Shown here: positions 24,149 through 32,032 of the stretch, one piece after another
How positions within the stretch are numbered: position 1 is the stretch's first letter
Layout of the letters: each line of letters begins with the position of its first letter
DNA from: Lepturacanthus savala
Taxonomy: Eukaryota > Chordata > Actinopteri > Scombriformes > Trichiuridae
Direction: 5' to 3'
Length of the DNA: 64,000 nucleotides
Assembly (NCBI GenBank): GCA_030544235.1
Contig: CM060463.1
Location: forward strand, 19,593,690 to 19,657,689
Translations under genes and position numbers: made by a program
Notes under the pieces: model-generated
Told to the model about the DNA's origin: nothing
The model's input: only the letters and a program-made list of their open reading frames with translations
The model's database searches: none

Positions 24149-26857
24149 TGTGTGCTACGTTGATTTATGGCATAGTTGTTGTGTGGTTGTGTATTAGCCT
24201 CAGTGATGTGTGTGTAAAGTACGAAGAGCCTAGTTGATTGCCTTGGCTTGCATCCATGTAAACTTACTGTACATTGGAACACTTGGTAGTAGGGACATAC
24301 CAATTGTCAATGGGTATTTTGCACAATGCTTACCAGTCTCCTACCAAGATCGTTTGCTTTGCTTTCCTTTTCTTTCCAATTTAAATACAAAAATGATCCT
24401 TCCTGGGAAAGCCATGGATTATTTGTCACTCTTGACAGGAACTGATGCTGAGATTTACCTTCTTGTGGTCTATTTAAGCACTAATGAGTAAAAAAGAATG
24501 AGATACTGTGTCTCCCTCAACCTGGAGAGCCTCAGAGAACAGATGTAGTACTAAAGGACCATTTGTCCTTTTTATCGGTTTGTTAGACTGCTGCAGGCTT
24601 GTAGCAACTGTGCTTATCTTTACTCCACTCTTTGTTTGATGATGTTGATCGTCAAAAAAAAAAGAAAAGCTGCATGAACATGGAACACATTTGGCCTTTT
24701 GGTCAGCATCCTCAGAGGAATGACAAAAAAAAACACACACAAAACAGCAATGTTCAATAATAAAAAGGAGGTAGAGTTAATTGTATCTTTTACTATCTTC
24801 AAATGAGGATGGTGATTTTAGTTATTGGTTATTGGTAGAAGATAAACAAACTCAACAAGAAGGACTTTTAGTGGCTGAAGGTTCTCCTGTTTCCCTGAGA
24901 GACATAATTAATTTTAATTACACTGGAAGTGAGTCCACACAGATAAAGGCCGTATGTTGTTGGTTTATAATGAATTCCACTAGTGATAAAAACAGAGATT
25001 CTGTTTGCAGCAGTTGCGAAAATAAAATAATGAGCCAAACTAACTGGACTGATAGAAGGTTATGGTTATTTACATACAGTATAGGTCAGTAAAGTAAATT
25101 GTTTATACACAAAAATGTTTTTAAATGTATATTTATTTAGAATATATTTGGAGGCAGGATGTCCAACTCTGTAACTGATCCATAAATAATGTATGTGTGT
25201 ATCTTAAGTGTTCATGTTGTATTATGCGTAAAACGTCTTAGTCCAGTTACCCGTTTGTTGTCTGCAGCTATGGAGGAGCTGGACGGGGATGAGGTCAGAG
25301 TGTCCTCCAGGGGACGCTTTGCTGAGAGAGACATCGTCCAGGTGCAGTATATTTTACATACAGCTCGCTCTTTGACCCTCATGAATTACAGATTTGATGT
25401 GACCACAGTAAACATCTGAATGGGCATGATTTTGTTAGCTTATCTAACACTGACCAAAATAACCTTGTAGTCTCACCCAAATAAAGTGCAGACATTCAGT
25501 GTCTTGACCTGGCCTCATACCTGCACTGTATCTACTTAGGCTAAACTGCTGTGTCTGGCCCCAATGGTATAATAGGTAGTTTCATCCTATTGCCAAGGCC
25601 CACTCAGTTAGTTGGCTATCATCCCTAGTTATTTAGCTCCAAACCCTTTACAAATCAGAAAGCCCCTTTCCACATAATTCTCTGACTTATCACAATTTGA
25701 ATGCCTTAGCAAAGAGCAGGACCCAGCCTCACATTTATATACTGTAGTATCTGCCCTGGCTAGAATGCAGTGGCTAGTCCAACTTCTTAGCAGCTTCATG
25801 TCAAAGCAATGCCCCACTTAGTTGCCCAAAGGAACAAAGGAAAAGTAAAGGCTGTCAACATACATTTTCACCTCAATAGTTTTAAGTTAGTTAGTTTTAA
25901 ATTTTTATTAACACAACATTGTGATCTACAAGGTCTAAGAATCAACAATTTTAAAAAGCACAGACCACAAACAATGTTTAAAATAAGAAATGTAAACATC
26001 AATTTAAAAGAAAAATGTCACTGCATGCACCCCCTTTTTTAACAAGCTAGAAAATTGTATACAAAAAAAAGAACATCCAAAAGTACTTGGTTTGAATATT
26101 TTTAACAATAAAAATTGAGCAGCTTGGATATTTCAGGAACTTTCTGTTATTTTGAAGGTTTTTCTTATTTACATATGTATTTGTATTATACAGATATAAT
26201 ACAGACAGACAAGACGGAAAAAGGCAGAGTCAAACAAAAGTCGATTTCTGTAAATGTGTTGTACATTTTGTACAATTCCAGAAAATGAATCCTCACTATA
26301 GGGGGCATTATGTAATTCTCCAAAATATGTTGTTGGCTTTTTTTTTTATAAATGTTGGGGACGCCTGGCTGATCTAGTCTGGTCTCTGGAGGCTCAGCGA
26401 CCCTAAACCTCTGATCTTAGAATCACCCCGATGACTGTACTTTGAAATAGCCATGCAGCAGTGTAGATGGAGAGTGAAAAAGTTGAACTGAGCTGATTTC
26501 CAAATAAACCATTACTGCTCCCTTACTACTGCATAGCAGCAACAAAACTTGTTTTATAAATGGCCAATCTATGCGAATCTCTATGTTCTGTCATGTCATA
26601 TCTGGTTTTGTTTGTACCTTCCCCACTAGTTTGTTCCTTTCCGGGACTACATAGACCGATCCGGGAATCAGGTATTGAGCATGGCCCGGCTGGCCAAGGA
26701 TGTCCTGGCGGAGATCCCCGACCAGCTGCTGTCCTTCATGAGGAGCCGAGGGATCGAACCCCGGCCACCTCTGCCCGCCACCTCCGACCTCCCCTCGATG
26801 GCCACCACTAACACCATCTCCACTGCTGCCCCCAAGAAACGCAATGTGCACGCCTGA
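2527..26857 (+). CDS. cpne9: Copine, copine-9-like; 3' half of the gene (five exons)
   Basis: Copines are cytosolic proteins that bind membranes through two N-terminal C2 domains in response to calcium and recruit partners through a C-terminal von Willebrand A (vWA) domain. Only the end of the gene is here: exons 2527-2654, 12224-12326, 13288-13345, 25268-25341 and 26630-26857, together 196 codons plus stop. All junctions are GT/AG and keep frame. Diagnostic stretches in order are GIDGVLESYFQSLRSVQLYG, DGSQYFVLLMITDGVISDM, SIIIVGVGPAEFDAMEELDG, SSRGRFAERDIVQ and FVPFRDYIDRSGNQVLSMAR. The combination GPA/AMEELDG/RSGNQVLSMARLAKDVLAEIP resembles copine-9 more than copine-5 or -8 as I remember them, so the paralogue call is less certain than the family. 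The tail after the vWA domain is Pro/Ser/Thr-rich and ends KKRNVHA, not obviously conserved. The C2 domains and the start lie upstream of the window. Confidence 0.82.
3531..3860 (+). mobile_element. tRNA-derived SINE, copy 1 (full length, + strand)
   Basis: Starts GGGGTGACCCGGTGGAGCAG, carries a pol III B box GGTTCAAGACC, and ends GAATAAGCAGGTATAGAAGA. Three other copies occur in the window. The A box is degenerate here (TGGAGCAGGGG). Flanks ACTTATTTTTT and ACATATTTTCT may be a decayed target duplication. The family is one of the commonest short repeats in fish genomes; I do not assign a name. Confidence 0.85.
4440..4570. repeat. Dispersed repeat sharing GGTGAACATAGTG with 41580-41700
   Basis: AACTGGTGAACATAGTGAAG and the following ATATTTCTCCC resemble the segment CTGGTGAACATAGTGGAGCA...ATATTTCCCTC near 41610-41670. 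This is a pair of old copies of one dispersed repeat; the borders are unclear. Confidence 0.5.
5178..5706. mobile_element. AT-rich element with CTGGG...CCCAG-type ends, internally duplicated
   Basis: Begins CTGGGAATTATATTGTTATC and ends TCCATAATACCCAGCC. Related ends are seen at 38511-38967 and 61575-62033. Inside, a block containing GGCAGGGCTACAAAG...AAAATTATGTAATC (about 5360-5430) is repeated with differences at about 5465-5530. No coding potential. Confidence 0.55.
6013..6101. repeat. (TA)n microsatellite
   Basis: About 44 uninterrupted TA units. Open frames of alternating Tyr and Ile through it are artefacts. Confidence 0.98.
6721..6920. mobile_element. Palindromic foldback element, copy 1
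   Basis: The left arm TCCTGGGGGGCCAGTGTGAG...TTCTAACCAGGCAGTTACAC is the inverted counterpart of the right arm TACTGCTTGGTTGGAATAAA...CTCTAGGACCAGGA. It is the same family as 13665-13851. No gene; likely a short hAT-type MITE. Confidence 0.75.
7192..7725. mobile_element. hAT-like non-autonomous element, right end lost
   Basis: Starts CAGTGGTCCCCAACCTTTTC followed by TGTACCGCGGAC, a terminus common on fish hAT-type MITEs. It ends near GCGGCCCGGTACC...GGTACCGGGCCC without the matching CAGTGG terminus. Near 7575-7640 a unit of about 22 bases, ATCCGGTCACTTTTCAAAAT, is present three times. Confidence 0.65.
7925..8315 (-). pseudogene. LINE reverse-transcriptase fragment
   Basis: On the minus strand MYADDIVIH (8300-8270) is the catalytic YADD box of non-LTR reverse transcriptases. 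After a stop and an apparent internal deletion, a 90-codon frame (8203-7925) reads IDPTLSFKKDVKQ...LTEEASKTLLNALILSHFYY. That is the post-YADD thumb region typical of Jockey/CR1/Rex-group elements. The usual ~50 residues between YADD and this part are mostly missing. Dead fragment. Confidence 0.8.
8324..8383. repeat. (TG)n microsatellite
   Basis: About 30 units. It faces a (CA)n array at 8622-8694 about 240 bases away, so the two are an inverted pair. Confidence 0.97.
8622..8694. repeat. (CA)n microsatellite
   Basis: About 36 CA units after AAACAAACAAAC; complementary to the TG array at 8324-8383. Confidence 0.97.
9536..9990. mobile_element. Probable LINE/SINE 3'-tail repeat with CA tract
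   Basis: TTTATTGATCCCCAGAGGGAAATTAAGGT-type sequence at 9570-9600 matches a tail that I recall as very common in fish retroelements. It continues through GTGTTATTGCACAGTCC to an imperfect CA/GA microsatellite (9903-9950). Similar 'GGGGAAATTGC' sequence occurs near 31160. No coding frame. Confidence 0.45.
10020..10335. mobile_element. GGGCTGCAAC-family short element, copy 1
   Basis: Starts AGAGCTGCAATG and contains the family core GGTTTCTTTAGTCTTCTATA then AATAGTAAATTGATGA, and AACAACTAATTGATTAATTG near the end. The family core recurs at nine other sites in the window, in both orientations. No transposase; non-autonomous DNA element. Confidence 0.75.
10640..11345 (+). mobile_element. Relic with Myb/SANT-like coding fragment
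   Basis: At 10930-11043 the + strand reads HFWSEEETKFMVIEIKKLNI then VQLLDRRKYIF, an N-terminal Myb/SANT (trihelix-like) DNA-binding segment of the kind carried by Harbinger-group and other fish transposons. The frame is cut before the second and third helices. Flanks include mirrored AT-rich blocks with CATGTAAATG near 11320. Borders are approximate; a fragment of a host MSANTD-type gene is the alternative. Confidence 0.5.
12131..12202 (+). repeat. Imperfect (GT)n tract beside a splice acceptor
   Basis: A GT-rich run with a few TATG and TTCT interruptions ends about 20 bases before the acceptor of cpne9 exon b (12224). In the transcript this is a UG-rich tract in the position of the polypyrimidine tract. 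Confidence 0.95.
12224..12326 (+). CDS. cpne9: cpne9 exon b (vWA, ITDGVISD motif)
   Basis: It encodes CAEEVTDGSQYFVLLMITDG followed by VISDMDQTKEAVVD, the most conserved copine vWA strand. The acceptor is ttttag, preceded about 20 bases upstream by a long GT-rich tract; the donor is gtgagt. The split codon from the previous exon completes as Arg. Confidence 0.92.
12327..13287 (+). other. cpne9 intron, 961 bases
   Basis: AT-rich intronic DNA; no repeat family or coding sequence recognised. Confidence 0.6.
13288..13345 (+). CDS. cpne9: cpne9 exon c (SIIIVGVG strand)
   Basis: A short 58-base exon encoding AASLPMSIIIVGVGPAEFD. The acceptor is ccacag and the donor gtaag. A (GT)n microsatellite begins 13 bases after the exon end. 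It ends one base into a codon that the next exon completes as Ala. Confidence 0.92.
13358..13442 (+). repeat. (TG)n microsatellite just after a 5' splice site
   Basis: About 35 TG units followed by CGTGCGTGCGTGCGC, starting 13 bases after cpne9 exon c. In the transcript it is a long UG repeat immediately downstream of the donor. Confidence 0.97.
13665..13851. mobile_element. Palindromic foldback element, copy 2
   Basis: Starts CAGGGGTGTCATACTG. The left arm GGTGCAGGTTTTGTTCCAAC is inverted as GTTGGAACAAAAGCCTGCAC in the right arm, around a short loop with TCAGCAATTG. Better preserved than copy 1 at 6721-6920. hAT-type CAGGGG terminus; the right terminus is worn. Confidence 0.8.
14036..15250. 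repeat. Degenerate minisatellite, split by an insertion
   Basis: Repeated units with the consensus core GTCTGTGTTTGATTGACAGT then AGCTG, spacing roughly 45-65 bases. More than ten diverged units lie in 14560-15250 and one or two in 14036-14100. The block 14105-14545 is unrelated and appears inserted. Unit length and sequence drift suggest an old array. Confidence 0.75.
14105..14545 (-). mobile_element. Inserted element with helicase-like N-terminal reading
   Basis: A minus-strand open frame covers it. Near 14360-14260 it reads NMAADGNLPFDVALETVLSH then LDCKFILKNEQLL. The pattern 'LKxEQ' before a Walker A box is how fish mobile-element RecQ-like helicases begin, but the frame diverges before any GKS box. 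So this is at most a truncated, non-autonomous derivative. The class call is inference. Confidence 0.4.
15888..15938. repeat. (TG)n microsatellite
   Basis: About 25 units, preceded by a short TA-rich stretch (15861-15888). Confidence 0.96.
16772..17096 (-). mobile_element. tRNA-derived SINE, copy 2 (minus strand, degraded)
   Basis: On the + strand it begins TTTTCTATACCTGCTTATTC and ends near CACCATGTCGCCC, the reverse of copy 1. The promoter region is disturbed: CAAGGTCTTGAAAC appears twice where the B box should be. Older than the copy at 19547-19907. Confidence 0.82.
17400..18900 (-). pseudogene. Decayed L1/Tx1-type LINE, ORF1 end plus ORF2 endonuclease start
   Basis: On the minus strand 18804-18616 reads LGIKRAHRSLQKKPTNPKDP and then LRSILVKFSSF, matching the C-terminal RNA-binding part of L1 ORF1 protein (ERAHR...PRP-IVKF). 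18589-18407 continues with VEIKRQLKQGDFKFQSFYPN, the FYPAKL region. Further on, near 18028-18012, GDFNLLMN is the apurinic endonuclease GDFN box of ORF2. Frameshifts and stops interrupt all parts and no reverse-transcriptase part follows. Confidence 0.75.
19030..19325. mobile_element. Tc1-like transposon relic, one end
   Basis: Contains CCACCTGACAGGTGTGGCAT, ATTAAACAGCATGATTA and TAAAAGGTCACTCCAGAATA, which I recall as the conserved terminal region of a common fish Tc1-like transposon. It then breaks off; the matching coding part is at 19985-20245 beyond other insertions. Confidence 0.75.
19547..19907 (-). mobile_element. tRNA-derived SINE, copy 3, full length with target duplication
   Basis: Complete minus-strand copy with both pol III boxes intact: A box TGGTGCAGGGG (19896-19886) and B box GGTTCAAGACC (19852-19842). 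It is flanked by a perfect 11-base direct repeat GTAAATGTTCA at 19536-19546 and 19908-19918. This is the best-preserved copy in the window and probably the youngest. Confidence 0.93.
19985..20245 (+). pseudogene. Tc1-like transposase C-terminal fragment
   Basis: The + strand gives VLVWPACTPDISLSIFGMLW, a decayed form of the WPA-SPDLSPIE-xWD region carrying the second Asp of the Tc1/mariner DDE triad. It is followed, in shifted frames, by the IxxL...EEWTNIPQ-like end. Frameshifts and stops make it inactive. It continues the relic at 19030-19325, interrupted by other repeats and the SINE. Confidence 0.8.
21295..21715. mobile_element. Possible short DNA element with mirrored ends
   Basis: The left end GCATTCCATTAACCTCAGAA and the right end GGGGGGTGTTCCAGATTA are partly complementary, each with a TCAGAA/CTGAAG-like block. 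The whole recalls a fish MITE. Weak: no target duplication identified. Confidence 0.35.
23367..23511. mobile_element. 145-bp hAT-like MITE
   Basis: Starts CAGGGGTTTCAAACT and ends AGTTTGAGACCCCTG, inverted termini of about 15 bases typical of hAT-type MITEs. The interior is too short to code. An 8-base target duplication is not evident. Confidence 0.8.
24094..24145. repeat. (GA)n microsatellite
   Basis: About 26 GA units; polypurine on the + strand. Confidence 0.97.
25268..25341 (+). CDS. cpne9: cpne9 exon d (AMEELDGD...RDIVQ)
   Basis: Encodes AMEELDGDEVRVSSRGRFAE then RDIVQ, contiguous in the family with the preceding and following exons. Acceptor ctgcag, donor gtgcag. It is separated from exon c by an intron of about 11.9 kb filled with mobile elements. 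Confidence 0.92.
25342..26629 (+). other. cpne9 last intron
   Basis: 1288 bases of AT-rich DNA; no gene or repeat family recognised. Confidence 0.6.
26630..26857 (+). CDS. cpne9: cpne9 terminal coding exon
   Basis: Starts after cactag in phase 0 with FVPFRDYIDRSGNQVLSMAR and LAKDVLAEIPDQLLSFMRSR, then a Pro/Ser/Thr-rich tail, and stops with TGA at 26855-26857. The conserved part ends near residue 45 of this exon; the tail is lineage-variable in copines. Confidence 0.93.
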   Translation, partial: FVPFRDYIDRSGNQVLSMARLAKDVLAEIPDQLLSFMRSRGIEPRPPLPATSDLPSMATTNTISTAAPKKRNVHA

Positions 26858-29345
26858 AACAAGGGAAGCGGACGCTGCAGCGTGGCGGTTGGCAGATTTG
26901 AGCAAAGGGAGATGCGTGTTTGTGTCTGTATGTAGTGTGTGTGTGTGTGTGTGTGTGTTGCATGGTTTCAGGGCTGACTGACAGTAACCAAGTCAGGATC
27001 TTTGAAAAGATTGTTTCCTCAATACACAGGAAAGGAAGCAACACCAGAAGAAAATGCATTCCTTCAAATTTCCCACAAGACAAAATATACTTTGGAACAT
27101 GTTTCTGGCCCTGACTTTTGTCGCTAAACCCCCTCTGCAAGTACAACACACCACCCTGAACTGCATTAAAATCAAAGGCCACCAAGGATGTTTCTTTGCC
27201 ACGTCTCCTCGTGCAAAAGTGGAGCCTGTCACAGTCACAACTCTGTCCGTCTCATTACGATTTCTGTGATGCTCCTGCTGTTGATAAAGAGTGTCTGCTG
27301 AAATAGAAGTAATAAATCCTGAAGTCGATAGGCAATTTGATTTCTATCAGTTCAAAGAAAGACGGAAACTGAGGCTGATGTCCTGTCCTTGTTTGTTTAT
27401 TCTCAGGGCATTTTAAAGGCTTGATAGTAATACAGGGGGGTGTGAAAATAGAGATGCAGAAATTAAATCCTCTCTGGGGTGTGGCGTCTAACAGACAAGA
27501 GACACCGGTCCTTTTTTTTATTGCTTCATGAAAGTATATACTATATATTATTGTGTTGTGAACATGAAATTCAAATATGTTTTCTCATAAGGGCGGCGAA
27601 TGCTCTATATTTCAAGGTCAACATTCGGAGCATCTGCAAATCCCACTCAGATGTCAGGTTGAGGCGTTTGCAAGCACCTCCTGGAAGGAAAGAAATGCAA
27701 GGCTTGGCATTAAAGTGGCTCGTAACGGAGGCCAGTGCGAAATATCCTCCACTCCAGCACCTTCCTGCAGCCACTCTACGATTTTAACAGGATCAGGAGG
27801 TGCATAATATTTCAACTATGGTTGCAAAGCACCCCCTCCCCTCCTAATATTCTTAAACTGTAACTCTCTGTGCTGGGGCTGTCATTTGGGGATGAATCAT
27901 TCATGAGGTGGGTGTGTCTGGTTGTCTGGAACATGTACATTTGTAAAATGAATAGGGGTGGTCAGTGTGCAGGCCAGAATAGTTTATATGTAGCAGACAG
28001 TGTCTGAAAGTGTTAAGGGTTTTTTTTTTTACTGAAAGAGACACAAGAGAAAGAAAGTGTAAAGTTTGGAATTCTTTGGCAAAGTCACAACGACGGTTCA
28101 TTTCCTTCTGAAACGCATGAACAGTTTTCCTTTAACGATTCTGGAGTTTTGATATGAAGCTGCATATTTCCTGTAGTTGTCAATCAGAACTCATGAGACA
28201 CAATACAGTCTGATTTGCAGTGAATGTTGACTTTTTTTTCCAGACATGTCCTTTCCCCCTCCAAAAATTGCATTTGATTTGTCTTTCTTGTGTGCATGAT
28301 TGATTCAAGCGAAAGGGAGCTTGTGTCTCACTAGAAACCTGTTGCTCTCTTTCATTCACATATACAATCCAAACATAAACTGTTGCTGCAGTTTGGTTTA
28401 AACTTTCTGTCTCTGACCTTTCTGATACTTGTAAAACAACGGTTTCTAAAGGGAGAAGACTTCAGCCCCACAGCAACACACTTTCAATCCAGTTTTTTAA
28501 AGTTGTAACGGATTCAGAAAAGAATGGGATTTATCTGGATTTGTCGAGATATGTCATTGTATCAGAAGGGAAATGGATATGTGGCCTTATTTCTGTCATA
28601 ATCCTGCAAGTATGTTCGAGGGAGGACTCTATTTTTATATGACAACATGGGACATCCATGTTATTTTGCATGCTTATTTGGCTTATATGCTGCCAATGAT
28701 TGTACTTGTTGAGAAACGAAAATATATCAATGTCTTTATTCATATCTGAAAATGACTTTCGATCGACATTCCTACATGTTAACTTGTAACGTGTAATGTG
28801 CAGCATCAGCGTTATTTCTACTTCTACTGTTATTCTGTACACTATACTTGAAGGAACTGCCAATGTCATGATCCGAAACATATAGGAGATACATAAAGAG
28901 TAGAGTAGATTTGTATCACAGTGTTTAAAAATCATGCATGCCTGACTAACAAGTACAACGACTGAAACTCACCTAAATTATTGGAGATTTTCATATGAAG
29001 CATGTTGAGCTTTCTATACAGTTTGTACAGTATTAGTTATCTACACTGACAAACAACATACTTCTCACTATTTCACCCAAGTCTAGTGTGTAGCTTACAG
29101 AATATGTGTAGGTGAAGTTTAGGTAAAATGTAAATGGGCTTCATCTTAAAGTGATGTACAGTTTACAATATTTTATTTTAGCTTTACAATATTTTGTGAC
29201 CAGTCTTCCTTCCAATTTGTTCCTCTTATATTCTAAATGTGGATCTGTTAATTTTGTCTCCATTTGTATTGGTCAGAATTTATTTTTATGATCAACAATG
29301 TTTTTTTTTTGTTTGTTTTTTAGTTTTTGCTTTGGAAAAAATAAA
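26858..29345 (+). other. cpne9: cpne9 3' UTR (probable, up to 2.5 kb)
   Basis: Two poly(A) signals AATAAA follow the stop, at 27311-27316 and 29340-29345. The second has a GT-rich element (GTTTGTCAGTCTG) just after it. I recognise no mobile element across these 2.5 kb, unlike the flanking introns, which fits transcribed and selected sequence. Which site is used cannot be told. A 134-codon antisense frame (28935-28531) has no recognisable motif. Confidence 0.55.
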
Positions 29346-30050
29346 GATATTATTTAAAGTTTGTCAGTCTGTACCTAGCAGATTAGTCAGTTACTATTTT
29401 TGATAATTTGGGTACTTATAAGTGATGGTTTCAAAAATGATTAGAGGTGGAGGGAGGGTCAGAAAGTGGCAATGATGTAGTTTTCTTTTGATTTTTGTCT
29501 GCTGATTTCTCTTTTGCAGATGGGACTATAGTCTTTTTGTGGAAAAGCAGTGATGGGTCATTTAATTTTCAGCAACTTAAAATTTATATTAGCCTTCCCA
29601 TGATTAATTTAAAAATGGGATCAAATACTTGCAATTTGTGGCATGAGTGTTTGCCAGGCAGAGCACACGGTCCTGGCTGTAGGTAAAAGACAAGTTTTAT
29701 ATAAAGGTGGCCTATATTATAATTCAGGTTCAGCCTTTTACTTAGCATCTCATTAAAAATAGATAATATTTGAAATATTGATCATTTTGTTGTTTGCCAA
29801 AAATGTGGTAAATGTTAATTAATATCCAAATGATACTAGAAGAAGTTAAATTGTAATATCAATAGTCCTAAATATAATGTCTAAACCCAAAGGAGCTGTA
29901 CTCTTCATTGGTTAAATCACAGAAAGGTCCGGAGTATATTATGTTGCTAAGGTTTAATATTTGATGTGTAGTACTACACTGCCACTCAGTGGAAGATTGA
30001 AAAAAGCACAGAGTCAAACAGGAAATGCAATGGAGCATAACATTTTTAAG

Positions 30051-30054
<4 letters not shown>

Positions 30055-30088
<34 letters not shown>
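30055..30088. repeat. (TA)n microsatellite
   Basis: About 17 TA units. Confidence 0.96.
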
Positions 30089-30091
<3 letters not shown>

Positions 30092-30502
30092 TGTAACGTA
30101 CTGTACTTTAAATAATATTTGTTAACTGATATGAATTTTACTGAGTGGTCATCAGAGGAAAAAAAGATGTATATTGAGTAATAAGCACCTCATTCCATAT
30201 ATACATGTAGAAGGTGACTGAAATGAATGGTCTCTATTTAGATGAATTTATCCTCAGGCGTCAAATTAATGCAAACATAGGAACTTTGTTAATTTACTTA
30301 ACGTGCAAATTAATTAATATAGTGTGGTCACAAATTAAATAAATGTGGGAATGCGTTACTAAAACATAGGAATAATTAGTATAGTGTGGCCACAAATTAA
30401 TGAAACCTGGGAACGATTTACTAAAAGAGTGCATTGTGACTTCAATATACAGTATTTTTTCTTCTTTATCAAAAAAGTAAAACAATTTACAAATCCAAGA
30501 AA

Positions 30503-30504
<2 letters not shown>

Positions 30505-30559
<55 letters not shown>
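30505..30559. repeat. (TA)n microsatellite
   Basis: About 27 TA units. Confidence 0.96.
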
Positions 30560-30561
<2 letters not shown>

Positions 30562-31245
30562 TCATTTCTCTTCCTGCTGGACACAAGATGTTTCCTCTTT
30601 CACTGTTGCAGTCATTCTCAGTGCTGAGGTTTCAAGTTAAGTTGAATAATAGTGTCTGACTGACTTTTTGTCATCAAAATTTGTGATGTCACAACTCATG
30701 CCTACAAATTTTGTTTTCAAATAAGACAAAGAGAAACTTTCACTTTTAAGAAAAATCAAAAAACGTGCAAAACGCATGGTGGCGCTCAAACATTCAAATG
30801 GAATGGACTTTTGTTAATTTGATTCTTCAAAAATATAACACTTCTTAATTGTAAATGTAAAAAGATCCACTCAGATTATTAGTTTATTTGTTGTACTCCA
30901 CACTTTCCCTAAACAAAAGGATACTACTGCTGTCTTCAGGTACTTCTCATAGGTCCTATATACCCTTATATATATATATAGTCAATGACTACACAAACCT
31001 ACAAACCTCTTTCTAAAGGAAAAAAACATTCAACAAAATATTTTAGCTGTCCAGTACAGTCTAGTATAAATAGACTGTACAGGAATAGCAACGTGGAGTG
31101 GGGGAATGTGTTTTTGGGCCAGAGTAATGTTCAGAATCAGAATACTGTATTAATAAAAAGGGGAAATTGCTTTTCATTGTTCTCAATCCAACTCAAATGT
31201 ACAAGTTAAAACAGCAAAAGTATTTAAGGCAAGAAAGTACAGTAA

Positions 31246-31247
<2 letters not shown>

Positions 31248-31341
<94 letters not shown>
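31248..31341. repeat. (TA)n microsatellite upstream of zxdc
   Basis: About 47 uninterrupted TA units, roughly 600 bases before the GC-rich 5' end of zxdc. Confidence 0.97.
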
Positions 31342-31343
<2 letters not shown>

Positions 31344-31379
31344 TAATTTTAATTTCAGTCCATCAAAGGAATTATTAAC

Positions 31380-31765
31380 TGTTTTTAATCTTAAAATGAC
31401 CTTATCGCTTCAAGGTTTTATAGTTATAGTTTAGCTTTTGTAACTGATCCAAGCAGATATTGTGGATAGATCGGCGTTTGTAAATATTTTAGAATCTGTG
31501 TTTAGGAGACGGGTGATGGGTCTTAGATTATTTAACTCTTTCATCTTTTCCATGTTTAGGGATGAATTACCTTGTTTCATTGTCCATTAATTTCTTTTGG
31601 ATAATATATTAATTTATTGGCTCGAGGAATAATATTTTAATTTTTTGCCAGAATTGTTTGCAAAAAAAAATGCGGTTATACCATCTGGACCTGGTGAATA
31701 ATCCGAAGGTATATCTTTAATACTTTTATCAAATTCTATTTTGATTCACTGCGCAAAATTAAATG
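31380..31765 (-). pseudogene. L1-type ORF2 reverse-transcriptase fragment
   Basis: On the minus strand SPGPDGIT (near 31697-31674) is the L1 motif before reverse-transcriptase block 1. About 150 bases further, NNLRPITRLLNTDSKIF (near 31536-31486) matches the N-RPI-LLN-DxKI block, with IPKHGKD in a shifted frame just before it. Order and spacing fit L1 ORF2; frameshifts show it is dead. Confidence 0.8.
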
Positions 31766-32032
31766 CACATTATCAGCAGTAATCAGCTGTGTATGCTCTT
31801 ACTATAATAAATAAAAAACTCGACGAGTTGATAAATAATAAACAAATCTACACAACTTTTGGGGCACTTTTTAGGAGTCTACTATATTTCATTCAAGGAA
31901 GTTAATGTTGCGGCTGTTCTCGCTGGCCCTGAACGCAGCAGCCGGTCTGCTGTAAACTGCGTACCGGCCCCGTGGCTCCGCTCCGTCCGCCAGGGCGGGC
32001 CTTTTCTCCGTCGCTGCTACAGGGATACCAAG

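Larger units (their letters stand above)
13346..25267 (+). other. cpne9 intron, 11.9 kb, repeat-rich
   Basis: Contains a foldback element, a minisatellite broken by an insertion, two SINE copies, an antisense decayed L1-type LINE (17.4-18.9 kb), a split Tc1-like relic, several hAT-like MITEs and GT/GA microsatellites. In 22020-23340 and 24240-25260 I see only AT-rich or pyrimidine-rich DNA without a recognised family. Confidence 0.6.
29346..32032. other. cpne9-zxdc intergenic region
   Basis: Contains three (TA)n arrays, a LINE-tail-like sequence near 31130-31245 (GGGGAAATTGCTTTTCA) and an antisense L1 reverse-transcriptase fragment (31380-31765). GC content rises sharply from about 31905, marking the zxdc 5' end. 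No TATA or CCAAT box is clear upstream. The transcription start is not determined. Confidence 0.6.

Noticed and set aside
28531..28935. 134-codon open frame on the minus strand
   Set aside because: No recognisable motif, no neighbouring exons, and it lies antisense in the probable cpne9 3' UTR.
31859..32032. Open frame extending zxdc upstream of the ATG at 32033
   Set aside because: It has no ATG, only a TTG at its beginning; 32033 is the first ATG and has a strong context.
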